Assembly: GCA_963920765.1 (NCBI GenBank)
Contig: OY987243.1
Span: forward strand, 4,526,001 to 4,590,000
Origin: Ulota crispa
Taxonomy: Eukaryota > Streptophyta > Bryopsida > Orthotrichales > Orthotrichaceae
Direction: 5' to 3'
Length of the DNA: 64,000 bases
The notes under the pieces are model-generated. The model was not told where the DNA came from, ran no database searches, and saw only the letters and a list, made by a program, of their open reading frames with translations. Below, one piece after another: positions 12,167-24,285 of the stretch; positions within the stretch are counted from its first letter, which is position 1, and each line of letters opens with the position of its first letter. The position numbers and the translations under genes were made by a program.

Positions 12167-13065
12167 TTAACGACCACATCCATTTTCACAGAAACCACTG
12201 AAAACAGGGGATGTAAGCTTAGATTTGGAATTGACTCAAATATGGACCCATTTTCAATAATCCAATTGTACAAATGGGAAGTACACCTTGTTTATTGTAA
12301 AGCACCAAAATTTCAGCTAGATCTACCGTTGGAGGTGAAACATTATAATGACTGAGTGAGCCGTATGCAAAAAGTCTCTTGTGTTTCATTCTTGTTTAGT
12401 TTTGAATGTTAACCTTTCATGCAAGTTTTGATTGAGAAGAGCCTTACGTTTCTAGAAAGCAAGGTTTCCCACCTTTCCAACAAGACTAGTTTTACACAAA
12501 ATACACAAAAATAGCAATCACAAGGTGTAGCTAAGTGGACAAAAAGGGTCAAAAAACCCACTTTCTTTGCTACCCTAAAATGGTTGTACAAGAAATTTGA
12601 TAATTGTTATGGAAAATCCAATTGGTGAAAACAATCAAGAATTGGCCTTAAATTTAGGATGACAAATTTTAAAGCCAAAATGACAATAGCATATCAGTAG
12701 ATCTTCAAATACTACAATTATACTACTCCCGTATATGAAACCAAAACAAGCGTGTTTCTTAAGCAATTTGAATTTTTTTAGAATTGTGGAATTGAAATTT
12801 GACATTCTTCTTGCATACTTAATGTATTGTGTTGTTGCTTTGACCCATCTTTCACAAAAAATAGATACGTATTTTGAAGCCATGTTGTATAAACACCATT
12901 ATTTGTCAACTCACATACCCAATTGCATTGTTAATTTTTTAGATGGATGCAAAATTCTTGTGGTCACATATGTACTTCAAGACCAAATTCCAAATTATTG
13001 AGCAATTTCAACCTACAGGCCAAAAACCACTCCCAGCGACCAAAATATGGTCACGTGGTCCTTAA
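12167..13065 (+). mobile_element. TTAA element, type S
   Basis: The left end TTAACGACCACAT and right end CACGTGGTCCTTAA form a short inverted repeat flanked by TTAA. The right TTAA is shared with the type Z element that follows. The 899 bp interior has overlapping chance frames on both strands (12635-13001) without domains. Confidence 0.5.
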
Positions 13066-13966
13066 CCCCTAAATGCCCAAGGCACCAGATTGTGGTGTCC
13101 AAAAAATTTCAAGAAACTTTGAAACCCCGTTGAGAGCACAGATTTTATTGTTTTCAAGTTTTTTTTTGGAAAAGTTGCACGTTGAAGTTAGCTTCACCGT
13201 TCAAATTCAAGTTCCTCCAAATCTTATTCCATTTGTGTTTGGTGGAAGGTTAACTACAAGCATACATTTTCTGTTATGAATAGTGTTGTGAATATTGTCA
13301 CAGAGCCTATGAGAAATTGCCACATTGAAAAGATGGGCATCAAGTTGAGCAAAATGTGAAGATTTCCCTTGGCCACTCCCTTGGGCAAAAAGGGCCTTTT
13401 TACTAAAATTTTGACATCTAACTAAATCTAAATGCGCTTTTGGACTAATTTCACTTAGAATGTCTTTGTTATAGAAATTAGGATCCTTTCACAATTGAAT
13501 TTTTTTTCATTCATAATGATTCTTGGTCAATAGTTGAGGTTGAAAATTTCTTTGTATTATACGGTTGAGTTTTGACAATTGCATTGTAGGCTCATTTGAG
13601 AAATTGTGGTCATGGATTTGGAAGAGGGGCCATTGGTTTTGAAGTAACAACAATAAACACTATAGCATCCTAAGTGGTTGTTTCCCAATTTTGTATCCAA
13701 AAGTTGCCAATTTGCATCAGAATTTTTGGGTAGCTCCAAAAAAAGCAAAAAATCCATACTCATCATCATTCAATCTCAAAAATCTTCAAATCTGCGTGAC
13801 CATTTCGGATTCTTTTTGGGTAGTGCCATCTAGAAACCTTGAAGTTCAAGATTCAACGGTTATAATTTTGTTTTGATGTTTAATAATGATCTTACAAGTA
13901 CAATTCAAAAACCTTCAAAACTACCTTCCGAAAACAAGAAAACACCCCTGGGCATTTAGGGGTTAA
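13062..13966 (+). mobile_element. TTAA element, type Z copy 1 (intact)
   Basis: Complete 905 bp copy from TTAACCCCTAAATGCCCAAG to CTGGGCATTTAGGGGTTAA. It serves as reference for the split copy at 9146-12162. Its right TTAA (13963-13966) is at the same time the left TTAA of type X. No transposase frame is present. Confidence 0.8.
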
Positions 13967-14888
13967 CCCCTAAAGGCCCAAGTGTCCCCTCGAGGGACAA
14001 ATGGACCTCGGGCATGTACCTATGACTAAACTAGTTTTTATAATATTTTTGAAATTTTTGTGGATGGTGGGGAATTCAAAGATGTACGTGCACATCCAAT
14101 TTTTTTCTTCATTCCGACAATTATTGAAGAAGTTATGTATGAACTTCTGAACAACATGGGAGGGCAAAAAACTTCTTTAAAAATTGTATTTTTTTTAAAA
14201 AATAATCTGAAACTGGTTCTTTTGATTATTATTATATGTAGAAAGCTTTGAATCATTCAATTTTGATTGATGAGTGAGAAGTTTTAGTTTGCGGGTAGGT
14301 ATTGGATTCCCAAATCTCCATTTCTTTTACCCCTTGTAAAATTTTGAGCTTTAATTTGTTTTTTTTTTTTTTTCCTAGTTGTAGTAGACTAAGATTCCTT
14401 GGTTTTCACCGTTTGGATCAAAGTAATTTAGATTTCTCAATTTTACACAAATCCTCTAATTTTGCCTAATGTATATGCAAATTTCATGGCCTTACTGCAC
14501 TGCAAGATTTTACAAAGTATGATCCACACCTCCAATTCATTTGATAATTCTCCCACACTTACCTAACTTGGTCTCCTACATGGGAAAAATAAACCTCAAC
14601 TTTGCATAGAGCATTTTTTTTTGATATAGGAGAGGTCAAAGGCTTCTGAAATTTTTGGGCAGCATGGAAAAAAAACATTTTGTTTCACTTCAGATGTCAA
14701 TATCTCACTCGTTTACATCTAAAACAAGCTGATTTTTTTCTTGCAAGTACCTCCCATAGTTTAGAACATGATCCTACGGTTGGATTTTCAAAAAAAACTT
14801 GTTTTCCTACTTTTCTACTCATTCCTCCAAAAGTGACAGTTTTCAGTGATTTTTACAGAAAAAAGGGTTTTGGGCCTTTAGGGGTTAA
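13963..14888 (+). mobile_element. TTAA element, type X copy 1
   Basis: Complete 926 bp element from TTAACCCCTAAAGGCCCAAG to GGGCCTTTAGGGGTTAA. It is collinear with the reverse complement of 45981-46931 over its full length. Inside the left end is a short dyad, TGTCCCCTCGAGGGACA. Its left half is the sequence found as inverted arms in the foldbacks at 24286-25546 and 27961-28693. Non-coding. Confidence 0.82.
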
Positions 14889-15333
14889 AGGGTTAAACGA
14901 AGAAGGAATCCATTGAAGGTCTTTTGAAGCAATAGGGATGAAATGCGATCTGATAATTTAGATTCCCATTCCCAAATAGATTCTCCTCTCAACCAATCTC
15001 GGGCACAGCTGGATTGCGCTCTGTCCAGTCAGACCTCCTAAACCTTGTCCCTATGGCTACTTTGAAAGTTCTAGGTGGCGGTTACACCGCGCTTGTTGAC
15101 AAATTCCATGGGACCATCCCTCGGTCACAAGCTTTGTCGCTCATGTTCCTCTCTCCTCCAGACACTGACTTCACCCAAGTTCACCTACCTATGCCATGTC
15201 CACCTCCCCTTTTGAAAATTTTGCACATTCTTTTTGGCTACTAACTTACCTTCGTGCAAATGCATGTTACTTCCTGAACCCCTTTCAAACCGGTCACACA
15301 TATAGATTGCGTTTCGAGAGCACAAACATTACT
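14889..15333. other. GC-richer unrecognised segment
   Basis: Between two TTAA elements lies about 440 bp of higher GC. It has a 76-codon frame (15014-15244, +) reading LRSVQSDLLNLVPMATLKVL and onward, with fairly coding-like composition. I do not recognise it. It may be a captured or decayed host-gene fragment. Confidence 0.3.
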
Positions 15334-16384
15334 TTAACCATCGAAGGACCACGCCCATTTTTTTCTCAAAAAATAACTCAATACTCCCATTTTTGTCCTT
15401 TGATCTTGAGAATAAATTCTTTATGTTTCAAAGAAAATTAAAACCCAGGATCTTGTATTACGTTTCCATAGAAAGATCCTTTCAAATTCTTGTGAATGTT
15501 GCCCATATGGATCTAGAGATGTGCTCATTTGAATTTGGTCTATAAGTTTTTATCTGGCCCTACCCAAAAATTCTAGGTCTCAATGATTGCTTGTGGTGGA
15601 CATTTTTTGCATTATGGGTGTGGAATTTATTGATCTAACATGCTATAAATCATGTTAGGCATATCTTTACAAATTTTCATGGGCATTGGAGATATGAAAC
15701 ACACCTTACATGGTTGTGCTTTGCAAATATGTGTTAAGGATTCACAACACATTGAGTTCTTTTGCAAGTTAAATTCCAAGACACACTTATAAAAAGACAA
15801 ACTCAAGATATAAATTGAAAAATTTTGGATTTTTTGATAGTAACTAAAAATTAAGTAAAAAAAGAAGAAGCAAATCTCTAATAGCTATTGCAATTCAATA
15901 GTTAATGTGTTTGTCCAATACATTAACGCTTAGGGCGTCTTCAAGTAAAGGGTCCTTATATGTTCTACGTGAGCTCCTAGCACATTCAAAAGTTTTTCTC
16001 GTCATTAAGAACGTCTAATCTTTTTGTTCAATCACCTAGTGTTTTGTGTGAATGAAATCAATTCTCATTAAACCAAGGCACGTTGGGACTCTTTTACAGG
16101 GCATCAAATTTTCCACATTCAAAATGTGATTGTGCAAGTCCTAAGGAAACAAAAGGGGACATCACAAACCCCCCCCCCACAACTTTTGAACCATAAGTGA
16201 GTTTTTAAAAACCAAAAAAAAGTATTCCCAAGTAACCTTTACAAAACTCTCATTCATATAACAAACTCAAAAGATTTGGCAAAATATCTCAATAATACAA
16301 GCCTACCCAAAATCTATAATGTCCGGTGAGGAGATTTTGGGCCTTCAGTAGTTACATATGTCATTGGGCTTGACGGTTCCCTTT
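15334..16384 (+). mobile_element. TTAA element, type Y copy 2 (diverged)
   Basis: It starts TTAACCATCGAAGGACCACG and follows type Y copy 1 in order, with the shared block CATGCTATAAATCATGTTAG and later CAAATCTCTAATAGCTATTG. The right end has lost a recognisable TIR. It contains a C9 run near 16170. Confidence 0.6.
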
Positions 16385-16391
16385 TTAATCC

Positions 16392-16606
16392 TTAAATGAC
16401 CATAGGGCATAGTATGTATGCTGGCATATAATTATCATATGCCTACCAATAAAAAAAATTGATTTGGGATCTCAAGTAGCTCACTAGAACTACATTGATC
16501 TATTCATCAACTTCTTTGTTGGTCTCAAATGTAGTAGAGGTGTGGATCCATTCCAAATACAAGAAAAATATCCTTTATTATACTGGTCGCAACTAGATGA
16601 CTAAAA
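16392..16606 (+). mobile_element. TTAA element, type T copy 2 (partial)
   Basis: It begins TTAAATGACCATAGGGCATA and aligns with 11771-11985 (TTTGGGATCT.., CCAAATACAAGAAAAAT..). The right TIR cannot be found. Confidence 0.55.
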
Positions 16607-18430
16607 ATTGTTGTAGACAGTGGAATAATACTGTTTTTCATCTGAGATTCCGTTGGGATGTAGTTAATGTAGTCTAGAACATGTAGATGAATAGTTTTTG
16701 CATGCACAGTGTTCACAAGAGGTCCCACTTGCCAATTGAGTAGTAAAGATGCACCACCGTGTAGTGTATTTGAAGTTTTGAGGATCTTTTTACCAACACT
16801 CAATATAAGTTACTGAAACAATGTGTATTGAGTTTGAGCATAACTAGTAATAGAAAGTTTACCAAATCTAATTTCCTCTGGTACTTTGAGTTCTTGAAAA
16901 AAATTATGTTTTGAAATATTTATTCCTATCATAAGTTTAACACCTATTACCATGGAATGGTTACTTTTTCAAATTTTAGTAACATGGGAAAAAAAATTTA
17001 TTGGGTTGATCTTCATTGTGATTCACATCCGTGGTCAAAAATTTGGCATAATTGAATATATTTTGTAATTGATATGAATTTTTTAGCCTTAGTTTCAAAA
17101 AAATATAATAATTTCAAATTTCCATCAAAATTTGTGAATATTTTTTATACATGCAGTATGCACATACCTTCTTTTATTAAAATTGTAATATTGAATTTTG
17201 ATGTTTATTATGTTGCCAAAAGTAACTTCTGAAAAATGATTGTAATTCCACATAAAATCCGTGGTTGTAGACCCGTCCGGATTACAGTGAGTTCTTACTG
17301 CTTAAGGTCGGATTGAACTTGTGCGTCAAGCGGATTCATTGGTTTTGAAACTTTGTACCAGAATTCTGGTTGCTGATCAAGAGATTATCAGGAGCACACA
17401 GTCACAGCTCATTTGGTGGTCATACGAATAATTTTTATCTTGTGTATCATCCATGGTTATGAATAGTCGTATATATACTATGGTGGGATATGCATGAAAG
17501 AAATACGTACTGTAAGTTCTGAGAGAACACATAGAGGCCCATGAGGAACTTACCTCTAAGGTAGACAGACCCATACCCGGCCCTTTAAGGGTTTGGGGTA
17601 CCTCAAGTTCTTGGAAAATTCAGGAAAAAATTTGTAGGGTAAGCCTTTCAACAAGTTGTGGAACGTGTTTTTTGTGAAAAAAAGTATTGTAGAATATTTT
17701 ATATTAAAGGGTAAAGTTGCAGCCCATAGGGTTCCTTTTAGCAACTCTAAACTAACCTTAAAATTGTTTGGATGTGCTCCTATAATGGCACTTGACGGTC
17801 CTAATCTCAACTCTCTTAAACTAACTTAGCAATTGACATGTGACAAAATTTTCTTATGCAAGTAAAGTTCACTGCTCCACTATGACTTCAATAGTGTGTG
17901 GTGAAACTTTCAAAAGTAGGGTGCGGAATTGGGGACCAATTGGGAATGGGTGTGTCTACTTTAGATTCAAACCAAGTTATCAGAGCAAGAATCTACATAA
18001 AAGGTAATGCCAAGTACTTAATTTCTTTGCAAAATTTCATGAGAAATGGAGCCCATGTTGCATTGAATAACCAGAGAAGAAAGTTTATATATAGGGAAAA
18101 TCTTGCATGTGGGAATTGGACCCTATTTCTACGTCCCTTAAGCGCCCCAACATCAGGATCCTGTTGTTGGGGATCACCATTTGATCTCACTTTTTCTCTT
18201 GATTTGTACGGTGAAAGCAGTTGTGGCTACTCCCTATCAGAAGAGAAGGTAGTCTTTTTTCAAATCCTACGGTCACTTTTTCTAGATATGATTTTCCAAG
18301 CTATAGTGACCATTAAACCCCCCATTTTCTCCTAAACCCTAAAACAACTATGGGTGCTCAGGGGTTAAAATTTTCCTCCTATTTTTTGTACTAGTCCATT
18401 TTAGTGGAATTTTGCATTTCTGGCACGTAA
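16607..18430. other. Unrecognised intergenic stretch
   Basis: AT-rich up to about 17250, then GC-richer to 18350. Frames at 17556-17810 (-) and 17898-18335 (+) lack recognisable domains. The segment ends at 18350-18367 with GTGCTCAGGGGTTAA, which is the right end of a TTAA element whose left end I could not place. Confidence 0.4.
17969..17992 (+). mobile_element. Possible retrotransposon primer-binding site remnant
   Basis: AGTTATCAGAGC matches 10 of 12 positions of the initiator-tRNA-Met primer-binding site (TGGTATCAGAGC) of plant LTR retrotransposons. The preceding 700 bp might be a decayed LTR, with a TATATATA at about 17470. No second LTR or pol frame supports this, so it is a weak call. 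Confidence 0.25.
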
Positions 18431-18850
18431 TAAGGTAGCAGCATCCATAAGCATTGCGTCCCCATGCCCGTCACCTGACAGTGGCAGGGGCTAATCAATA
18501 AAAAAACAAATGGTTGTGGGTGACTGAGTGATGGTTATGGGTGATGAGTGATGGTTATGGGTGATGAAGTGATGGTTGTGGATGACTAGCATGAGGTTTT
18601 GAGTATGCATCTCACTATGTAAGAACCAACAAGCCTTGTGTCTAGCATCTCTTACACATGGTTCCTACAATTTCAGTGATTTTGGACTTTGAAAAATCTT
18701 TGTGAACAAATGCTTGCAATTGGAACCTTGAAATTGATGCCAATAATTTTGGTTTCCATTTCCTAACTTACAGTATTTTTTTCAAAGCTAGTCAATTTTT
18801 TTACCTATTCCAAAACCTTTATTTCCATGCTTATAGGTGCGCCTACCTTA
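18431..18850. mobile_element. TIR element, AGGTAGGAACAC family, copy 2
   Basis: Left TAAGGTAGCAGCATCCATAA, right TTATAGGTGCGCCTACCTTA. The interior shares TTTTGGACTTTGAAAAATC with copy 1 at 646-1040. It has three to four tandem units of about 22 bp (GATGGTTATGGGTGATGAGT) at 18508-18585, more than copy 1. TA lies at both edges. Confidence 0.6.
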
Positions 18851-18996
18851 ATCATAGCTTCAGATCGTTGCATATGAGCAGCCTCCTCTAAAAAGTTTCA
18901 AAAAAGGGAGATTGATTGATTCAAGCCAATCTGCGCAGGGTTGGCATACAATGCATGCACCTCTGTTGAAGTTGCTGCCCTCCTTGGAGATTCTTA

Positions 18997-19155
18997 GAGC
19001 CTCCTTCCATGCTCACCCAATGGCCGGCTAAACACAAAATACTCCACCGATAATCGGTCGGATTAGGCTCCAAAAAAACTAAAATCCCATCCGACCAATT
19101 ATTGGTGGAATATTTTTAGTTCCACTGGCCACCGGGTGAGCATGGAAGGAGGCCC
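18997..19155. mobile_element. Tourist (PIF/Harbinger) MITE with TTA duplication
   Basis: TIRs of 22 bp start GAGCCTCCTTCCATGCTCAC on the left and, read inward from the right, GGGCCTCCTTCCATGCTCAC. TTA lies directly outside both (18994-18996 and 19156-19158). A TTA duplication plus GGGCC ends is the signature of Tourist elements, mobilised by PIF/Harbinger transposases. Length 159 bp. The interior is also partly palindromic (CGACCAATTATTGG against CCGATAATCGGTCG). A related solo end fragment occurs at 21729-21742. Confidence 0.85.
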
Positions 19156-19158
19156 TTA

Positions 19159-19533
19159 GACTGCAACATGAACCCATGTAGGCTGAAGGGGGTGGAGAAG
19201 GCTCTATGGTAGCTGAAAAAGCCTGAGGCTCAGGCCTGCTCACTACTGCAGTGAATGCTCACATGTCCATGGGGACGCCAAGAAGTGATCCCAAAGAAAG
19301 CGAGGTGAATATTCCATATGCCACTTACTACTAAGCTTAGCCTCTCTCTTTGCCATGGGATGTGGCCATATCTTTGAAACCTTCAAAAGATTGACAAAGT
19401 ACTACAACCATGACTCCCTTTCCTCTAGCTCAGTCACAGATACAATAGCCAATATCCCCCTTCCACGACGGAGTTGTACTCCCAGAGAAAACATCATATT
19501 TGTTGCCATGTATTAGCCTGATTCTTAATCAAG
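19159..19533. other. GC-richer unrecognised segment
   Basis: Balanced-composition DNA, unlike the AT-rich neighbours, with no convincing frame. It may be a fragment of unique host DNA between transposons. Confidence 0.35.
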
Positions 19534-19627
19534 TTAACTCTTAAACGTTGGGGCTGGTGACCGTGGATACATGGCCCTGTGTATTCTAGGCAGACGCTAA
19601 ATGTCCGTCTCAACGTTTAAGGGTTAG
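19534..19627. mobile_element. 94 bp TTAA mini-element
   Basis: The left end TTAACTCTTAAACGTTGGGG and the right end CTCAACGTTTAAGGGTTAG form a TIR of about 17 bp. The left edge is TTAA and the right edge TTAG. It is too short to encode anything. Confidence 0.55.
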
Positions 19628-19869
19628 GCTACGACTAGGCTGGGCTAGGCTTGCGTGCGATTCTGCTCCTCTCTTTTGCCAAAATGATGGTGAGAAGGAC
19701 ATTTTCTTGACACTCAATTAGCAAGTGTACAACGAGTGGAAGTTTTGAAATTTTTCGGTAGCAGGAATGATGCCCAGATCCAGTCACTAGACATGGTCAT
19801 CTTGTATGACACTCACATTGCCTGTAAAGGGTTGCAACATTCCATAGCATCTGTCCAAGGAAGAGTGCC

Positions 19870-19947
19870 TTAACCCTTAAATGCCCAAGGCACCAAAATT
19901 TGGTGTTTTTAACATTATAATTTGGTACCATGGGCATTTAGGGGTAA
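19870..19947. mobile_element. 78 bp TTAA hairpin mini-element (Z-type)
   Basis: TTAACCCTTAAATGCCCAAG..GGCACCA on the left pairs with TGGTACCATGGGCATTTAGG on the right. It has the same end sequence as type Z and is the sister of the 79 bp element at 12001. The right edge (GTAA, a mutated TTAA) is shared with the next element. Confidence 0.7.
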
Positions 19948-20931
19948 CCCCTCATTGCCTAAGATTCAAAGAGGTCTAAAAAAATTCTTGCTTTTCAAGT
20001 GTTGTAAGTTGAAATGTCAGTAAAGTATGAAAATCTCAATTGTACACTCTTGTAGTGTGCATGTTGCATATGATGTGGATCAAATTTGGGGTCATTTGAC
20101 CACATAGATTGGAAGATTATAATGTTTTAGTGTTAAAAAAATATGCTAAATTTTCCTAAGAACACGTTTGGGAGTGAAACTTGATTTCTAAACCTACTCA
20201 TATGAAAAAAAAACTAAAATGTAAAGTGATTCAAAATATTATACAAACACGCATGTAAAAGATAATATCAATCAATAGACTTATTGTGTTGGCAAAATTG
20301 TATTGAGATGTCATAAAATAGTGAAAAATGTAGCAAAAAATCACAACTATGGCTAGACCTCCCTCTACCAAAATTCTTCTCATTCACTCATGAATTCTTG
20401 GATTCAGATGAAATTTTTAAAAAAGCAACTAGGCTAGTATGCAATATTTTTTCAACTAAAAATATTGAAAATAGACTTTGTACAAAGAAGTTATAAGCCA
20501 CCAAAGTTCACTATAATGCAAAAATGGGTGGATTTTGAACTTTGAGTTGCTCCTAAACATTCAAAACAACTTGGATTGACATGAAAAACCACAATCACTA
20601 GAGTTTAAAGGGAAACAAATCCAACAAATTTGATTGAAAAAAATATTTGATGAAAAAGATACAAGTCCCTAAAATTGCAGCCTTCACAATGCACTATGGT
20701 GAACTCAAATTGACCTTGTGAACTTTGAATGGCTTTCACAAACTCAATGTTTCTTAGATTGATTTAAAAATTCCGCTGTAGAAACTAGATTAGTATGCGC
20801 ACCATTAGCAATTTTTTTATATTGAATTTAGACAATAAATACAAAAGTTACAACTCATGTTAAATTAGATTGCTAAATTTTTAGAGCACGCTTTTGGTCC
20901 CCTTAGACAACGAGGGATTAACCCTTGAGCA
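19944..20931. mobile_element. TTAA element, type R
   Basis: The left end CCCCTCATTGCCTAAG and the right end CTTAGACAACGAGGGATTAA are inverted copies with three differences, bounded by GTAA and TTAA. It shares one edge with a mini-element and the other with type Q. 988 bp, AT-rich, non-coding. Confidence 0.6.
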
Positions 20932-21679
20932 CCTCAACGACAAGATCTTGTTGCTCAAGATTTCATGAGGTGCTTTGGGGGACTAGACCTAATTTTTTGA
21001 CTTTCTTATAAATTGCAATTATCAAGGTATTCAAGTGGTCCATGCAAGTGGAGTAATGGCAAGTCAAGTCAAATGTTGTACAAGTACCTAATGAGTCTTG
21101 ATTGCATGGAACACCATACTCGATGAGGTGGCAAGGAGCATCTTACAGGCTGCAATCATTCAATATCCCTTGCAAGCTTCCTTGCAATGTGTTTTGTGGT
21201 AACAAAGAATTCATTGGCAAGGGCTCATACATGTTCTAGACCCTTGTCAAGGTAATCCTCACCAACTATGCGTGTCATTGTTTTTTGCGCCATTGTAGTT
21301 TGAAGCCCTCAAACTTAGCATTCAAAAAAGCACAATTTTCAATAATTTGCAAGTGTGTGCATTCACATCTAATCTTGCTACCCACAAAATTTGAGATGAA
21401 TCAAGGGCTTATAGAATTTTGTAAAAATCATCAAATAGCAACTACCTACCAAAAAATGAGATTTTGTCATCACATATTGTTTGATCAAATGTTATAATAT
21501 CTCATCTCCCACGATCTATTGTTCTCAAAATCTGCAAGCCATTTTCCGAGTAGGTGTTCCACTATTTTCAATGGTCACTTTTTGTGGATCACTTGATTGA
21601 ATGAGATATGATGCATCAAAGTTGTATGTCTCCCAAAACCCTCATTTGGGTGAAAATGGCCTGGGCGCTCAGGGGTTAA
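20928..21679. mobile_element. TTAA element, type Q
   Basis: TTAACCCTTGAGCACC on the left and GGGCGCTCAGGGGTTAA on the right form the TIR. The left TTAA is shared with type R. The same GTGCTCAGGGGTTAA end occurs alone at about 18353-18367. 752 bp, no coding region beyond a 70-codon chance frame. Confidence 0.6.
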
Positions 21680-21769
21680 CCCCATATTTTCTCCCTTGAC
21701 TTAAACCTCATAGCTTGATATACCTCAGCCTCCTTTCCATGCTCTTTGCAGGTTTGGCTTGTCCCTAAG

Positions 21770-22356
21770 GGCCACTTTATACTAGGGGCCGGATTGAGGG
21801 CCAGCATGAAGTCTTCAAATTTCAACCAGTAGGATTGCTCGGTTCTTCCAAATCTGGCCCAAGGGTTTTATACTTGGGCCGGGCTGGAACTACAATGATC
21901 TTAGGTGGCATTCTAGTTGGTAATATTTTGGCACCAAAACTTTGGGCCCAATTCATGAAATCGGGACGAGGTTTTAGTTGGCTTGAACTCCAAACTTGGG
22001 CCGGATCGAGCTAAAAAATAATTTTAAAAAGAGAATCCAAAAAGTTCAAAAATTTAGGAAAAATAATAATAATGATAATAATAATCTTAAAGAGAGTTTC
22101 AACTTTTTTTTTTTCAAAAAAAAAAGTTAAAATTTTAATTCAATATTATAATATGAGGTTTCCAAAGTTCCCAATGAAATTCCCAAAGTTCCCAATGATG
22201 TTCCCAAAATTCCCAAAGTTCCCAAAACTTACAATCAAGCCCTAGTGACTTTATACATGATTAGGTTGGATGCATGACTTGGGGCCGAATTGAAGGCCAG
22301 AAGGCTCCTCAATTGGGCCAACCCACAAACCAGCCCAGCCCAAGTATAAAGTGGCC
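21770..22356. mobile_element. 587 bp TIR element, GGCCACTTTATACT ends
   Basis: The left end GGCCACTTTATACTAGGGG and the right end CCCAAGTATAAAGTGGCC are inverted. The interior repeats GGGCCG(G/A)ATTGA several times, plus short TTCCCAAAG runs at 22158-22230. Parts of the interior (TTGGGCCGAATTGAG, TTCCCAAAG) recur in the insertion at 29117-29946. No target duplication was found. Confidence 0.5.
22158..22230. repeat. TTCCCAAAG short tandem repeat
   Basis: About seven irregular copies of TTCCCAAAG/TTCCCAATGA. The same motif forms a longer array at 29631-29815. Confidence 0.6.
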
Positions 22357-24285
22357 GGTTTCTATGCTATGCAGTGTGCACCCTACCTTCATCCCAAGTT
22401 ACCAACCAGGAGATTTTGTCTATACCATTATCCTACTAGTGACACTTCAAAAAAATTGATTCCATGGCCTCACATCATAACTCAACCACTTTACTTGACC
22501 TCCAATTTGCTTAACACCTTAGGAAAAAAGTTTCAAAATTTGAAGCACGCAAATATGCAAATGCGTCTAATGCATAGGAGAGCTTAGAAATTTGCCATCC
22601 ATTTGTGTGTCCATTTGAATTTTGCAATAGCTTTCTGATGCTTCTTTGGTGCATGTTTGTCAAAATCTTCTCTTCAGATATTGTATTATAGTGTAGTCCA
22701 ATAATAATTTTGTTCAAAAGTAATTCCAAAATAACAAAGATTAAGAGGGGGAGAATATCTAATAATAATAGTTGTCAGAATCTTGAATAAATCCAATATT
22801 CATGTCCAAAGCAACTCAAGACAACTGCAATGAAGCATATGACTACTATTTGCACCCAAATTAGGGATAGCAATTCAATTTACATTCAGTAGCATATTCA
22901 TGAGCATTACCCCTAAAGGCCTTTGACTATGTTTCACCAAAAAAGCACTCAAAATGGGTCGTTTTGATAGCAAAGGCAAAAAAAATTGAAAAAAAAATCT
23001 TGGTACAATTTACAGCAAGATCTAGTATTCATCTACTTCATTATGCTATAGTAAAACAATAGAAAATATTTATTGCACACATTTTGAGGTTATAAGGTTT
23101 AAAGTATGAAATAGATTTTTTGGGAGCATTCAAATTTTGGGTGGCTCTAATTTGTAAAGACTTTTGCACCAATTAATTTCACTTATTTTATTGTAATTTT
23201 TAGATTGATCTTTTTAGTAGAGCTTGTCAAATGCATAAAAAAATTCATAACATTTTGAATTGGGGAACACGTACCAAAATTAGAATATGACACTAGCTTC
23301 AAGAAAATTCTCATACAAAGCCCTTTTTTAGCAATTTTTAACTTCCATAGATAATAATATTTCTAAAATGTGAACAATAGAGCTTTAGATTTTAGCTAGC
23401 TTTAGAGGAGGGAGAAAAAAAATGAAATTAGCCAAAATTTGTGACTTTGACAAGCTCAATCAACATTGGGCTACTTCTAACAAAGGTGAAGTAAAGTGCA
23501 ATTAGCAAAAACAATTGCCTTCATGGAATGAAGTTAGGTCATATTTGACAAGAAACTCTCTTCACCCTCAACCTTTGGGCAAGATCTTGAAATTTCAAGT
23601 GTAGTGTATAAAAATTTGTTTGTGCTACCCCTTGAGCAAACAAAACTACGTATTCAATCATAACTTTTTTTCATACGAATGGAAATGGTTTGAGAATTGT
23701 TGCATTGGAAAGCTACTCCTTGGATACACATTCTCTATTTTTTTTGTGTAGGACTCTATTTATAATTCTACAAGTGTTAGCTTGCCCAAAACAGATGTAT
23801 TGCCAAAAAAATGTTGTTCAATCCTTTTGGGATTAACTAAAACAAGCAGATATGAAAAAAAGTTATCTAACATTTGGGAATGACATTTTCTAGGAAGTTT
23901 CTTATGGGAATTTGGCTTTTAGACTCTAATCAACCATCCACTTTGGGACAACGCTATTTGGTGAGCATAAAAGGGTGAGCCGTGAGTAGGGATCCAAAAT
24001 TTTGTGAGCAAGAATGGATTCTCAACTTAAAACCAACAAATTATTACAAAAATAGCAAGTTCTTCAAGAGATGATATTTTAAAATGCATAATTAAAGGGC
24101 CTTATGTACATAATTATATGTGGAATTTCATATTTTGATAAAAAAATCCTACTCACAGCTTACACAACTCACAAATCCCTACTCACAAAAAAGCATTCCC
24201 CATCCACTTTGTATCCTTCAATTTTAATTAGGTAATAGAAGTTCAAAAAGGACAAAACTTCACATGAACAACCAATTTTTTATAG
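22357..24285. other. AT-rich stretch, nothing recognised
   Basis: Non-coding, homopolymer-rich sequence. Frames at 22274-22729 overlap on both strands and show no domain. Confidence 0.55.

Noticed and set aside
17898..18335. 145-codon plus-strand frame
   Set aside because: No domain, low-quality composition, overlapped by a minus frame, and situated in a possible decayed retroelement.
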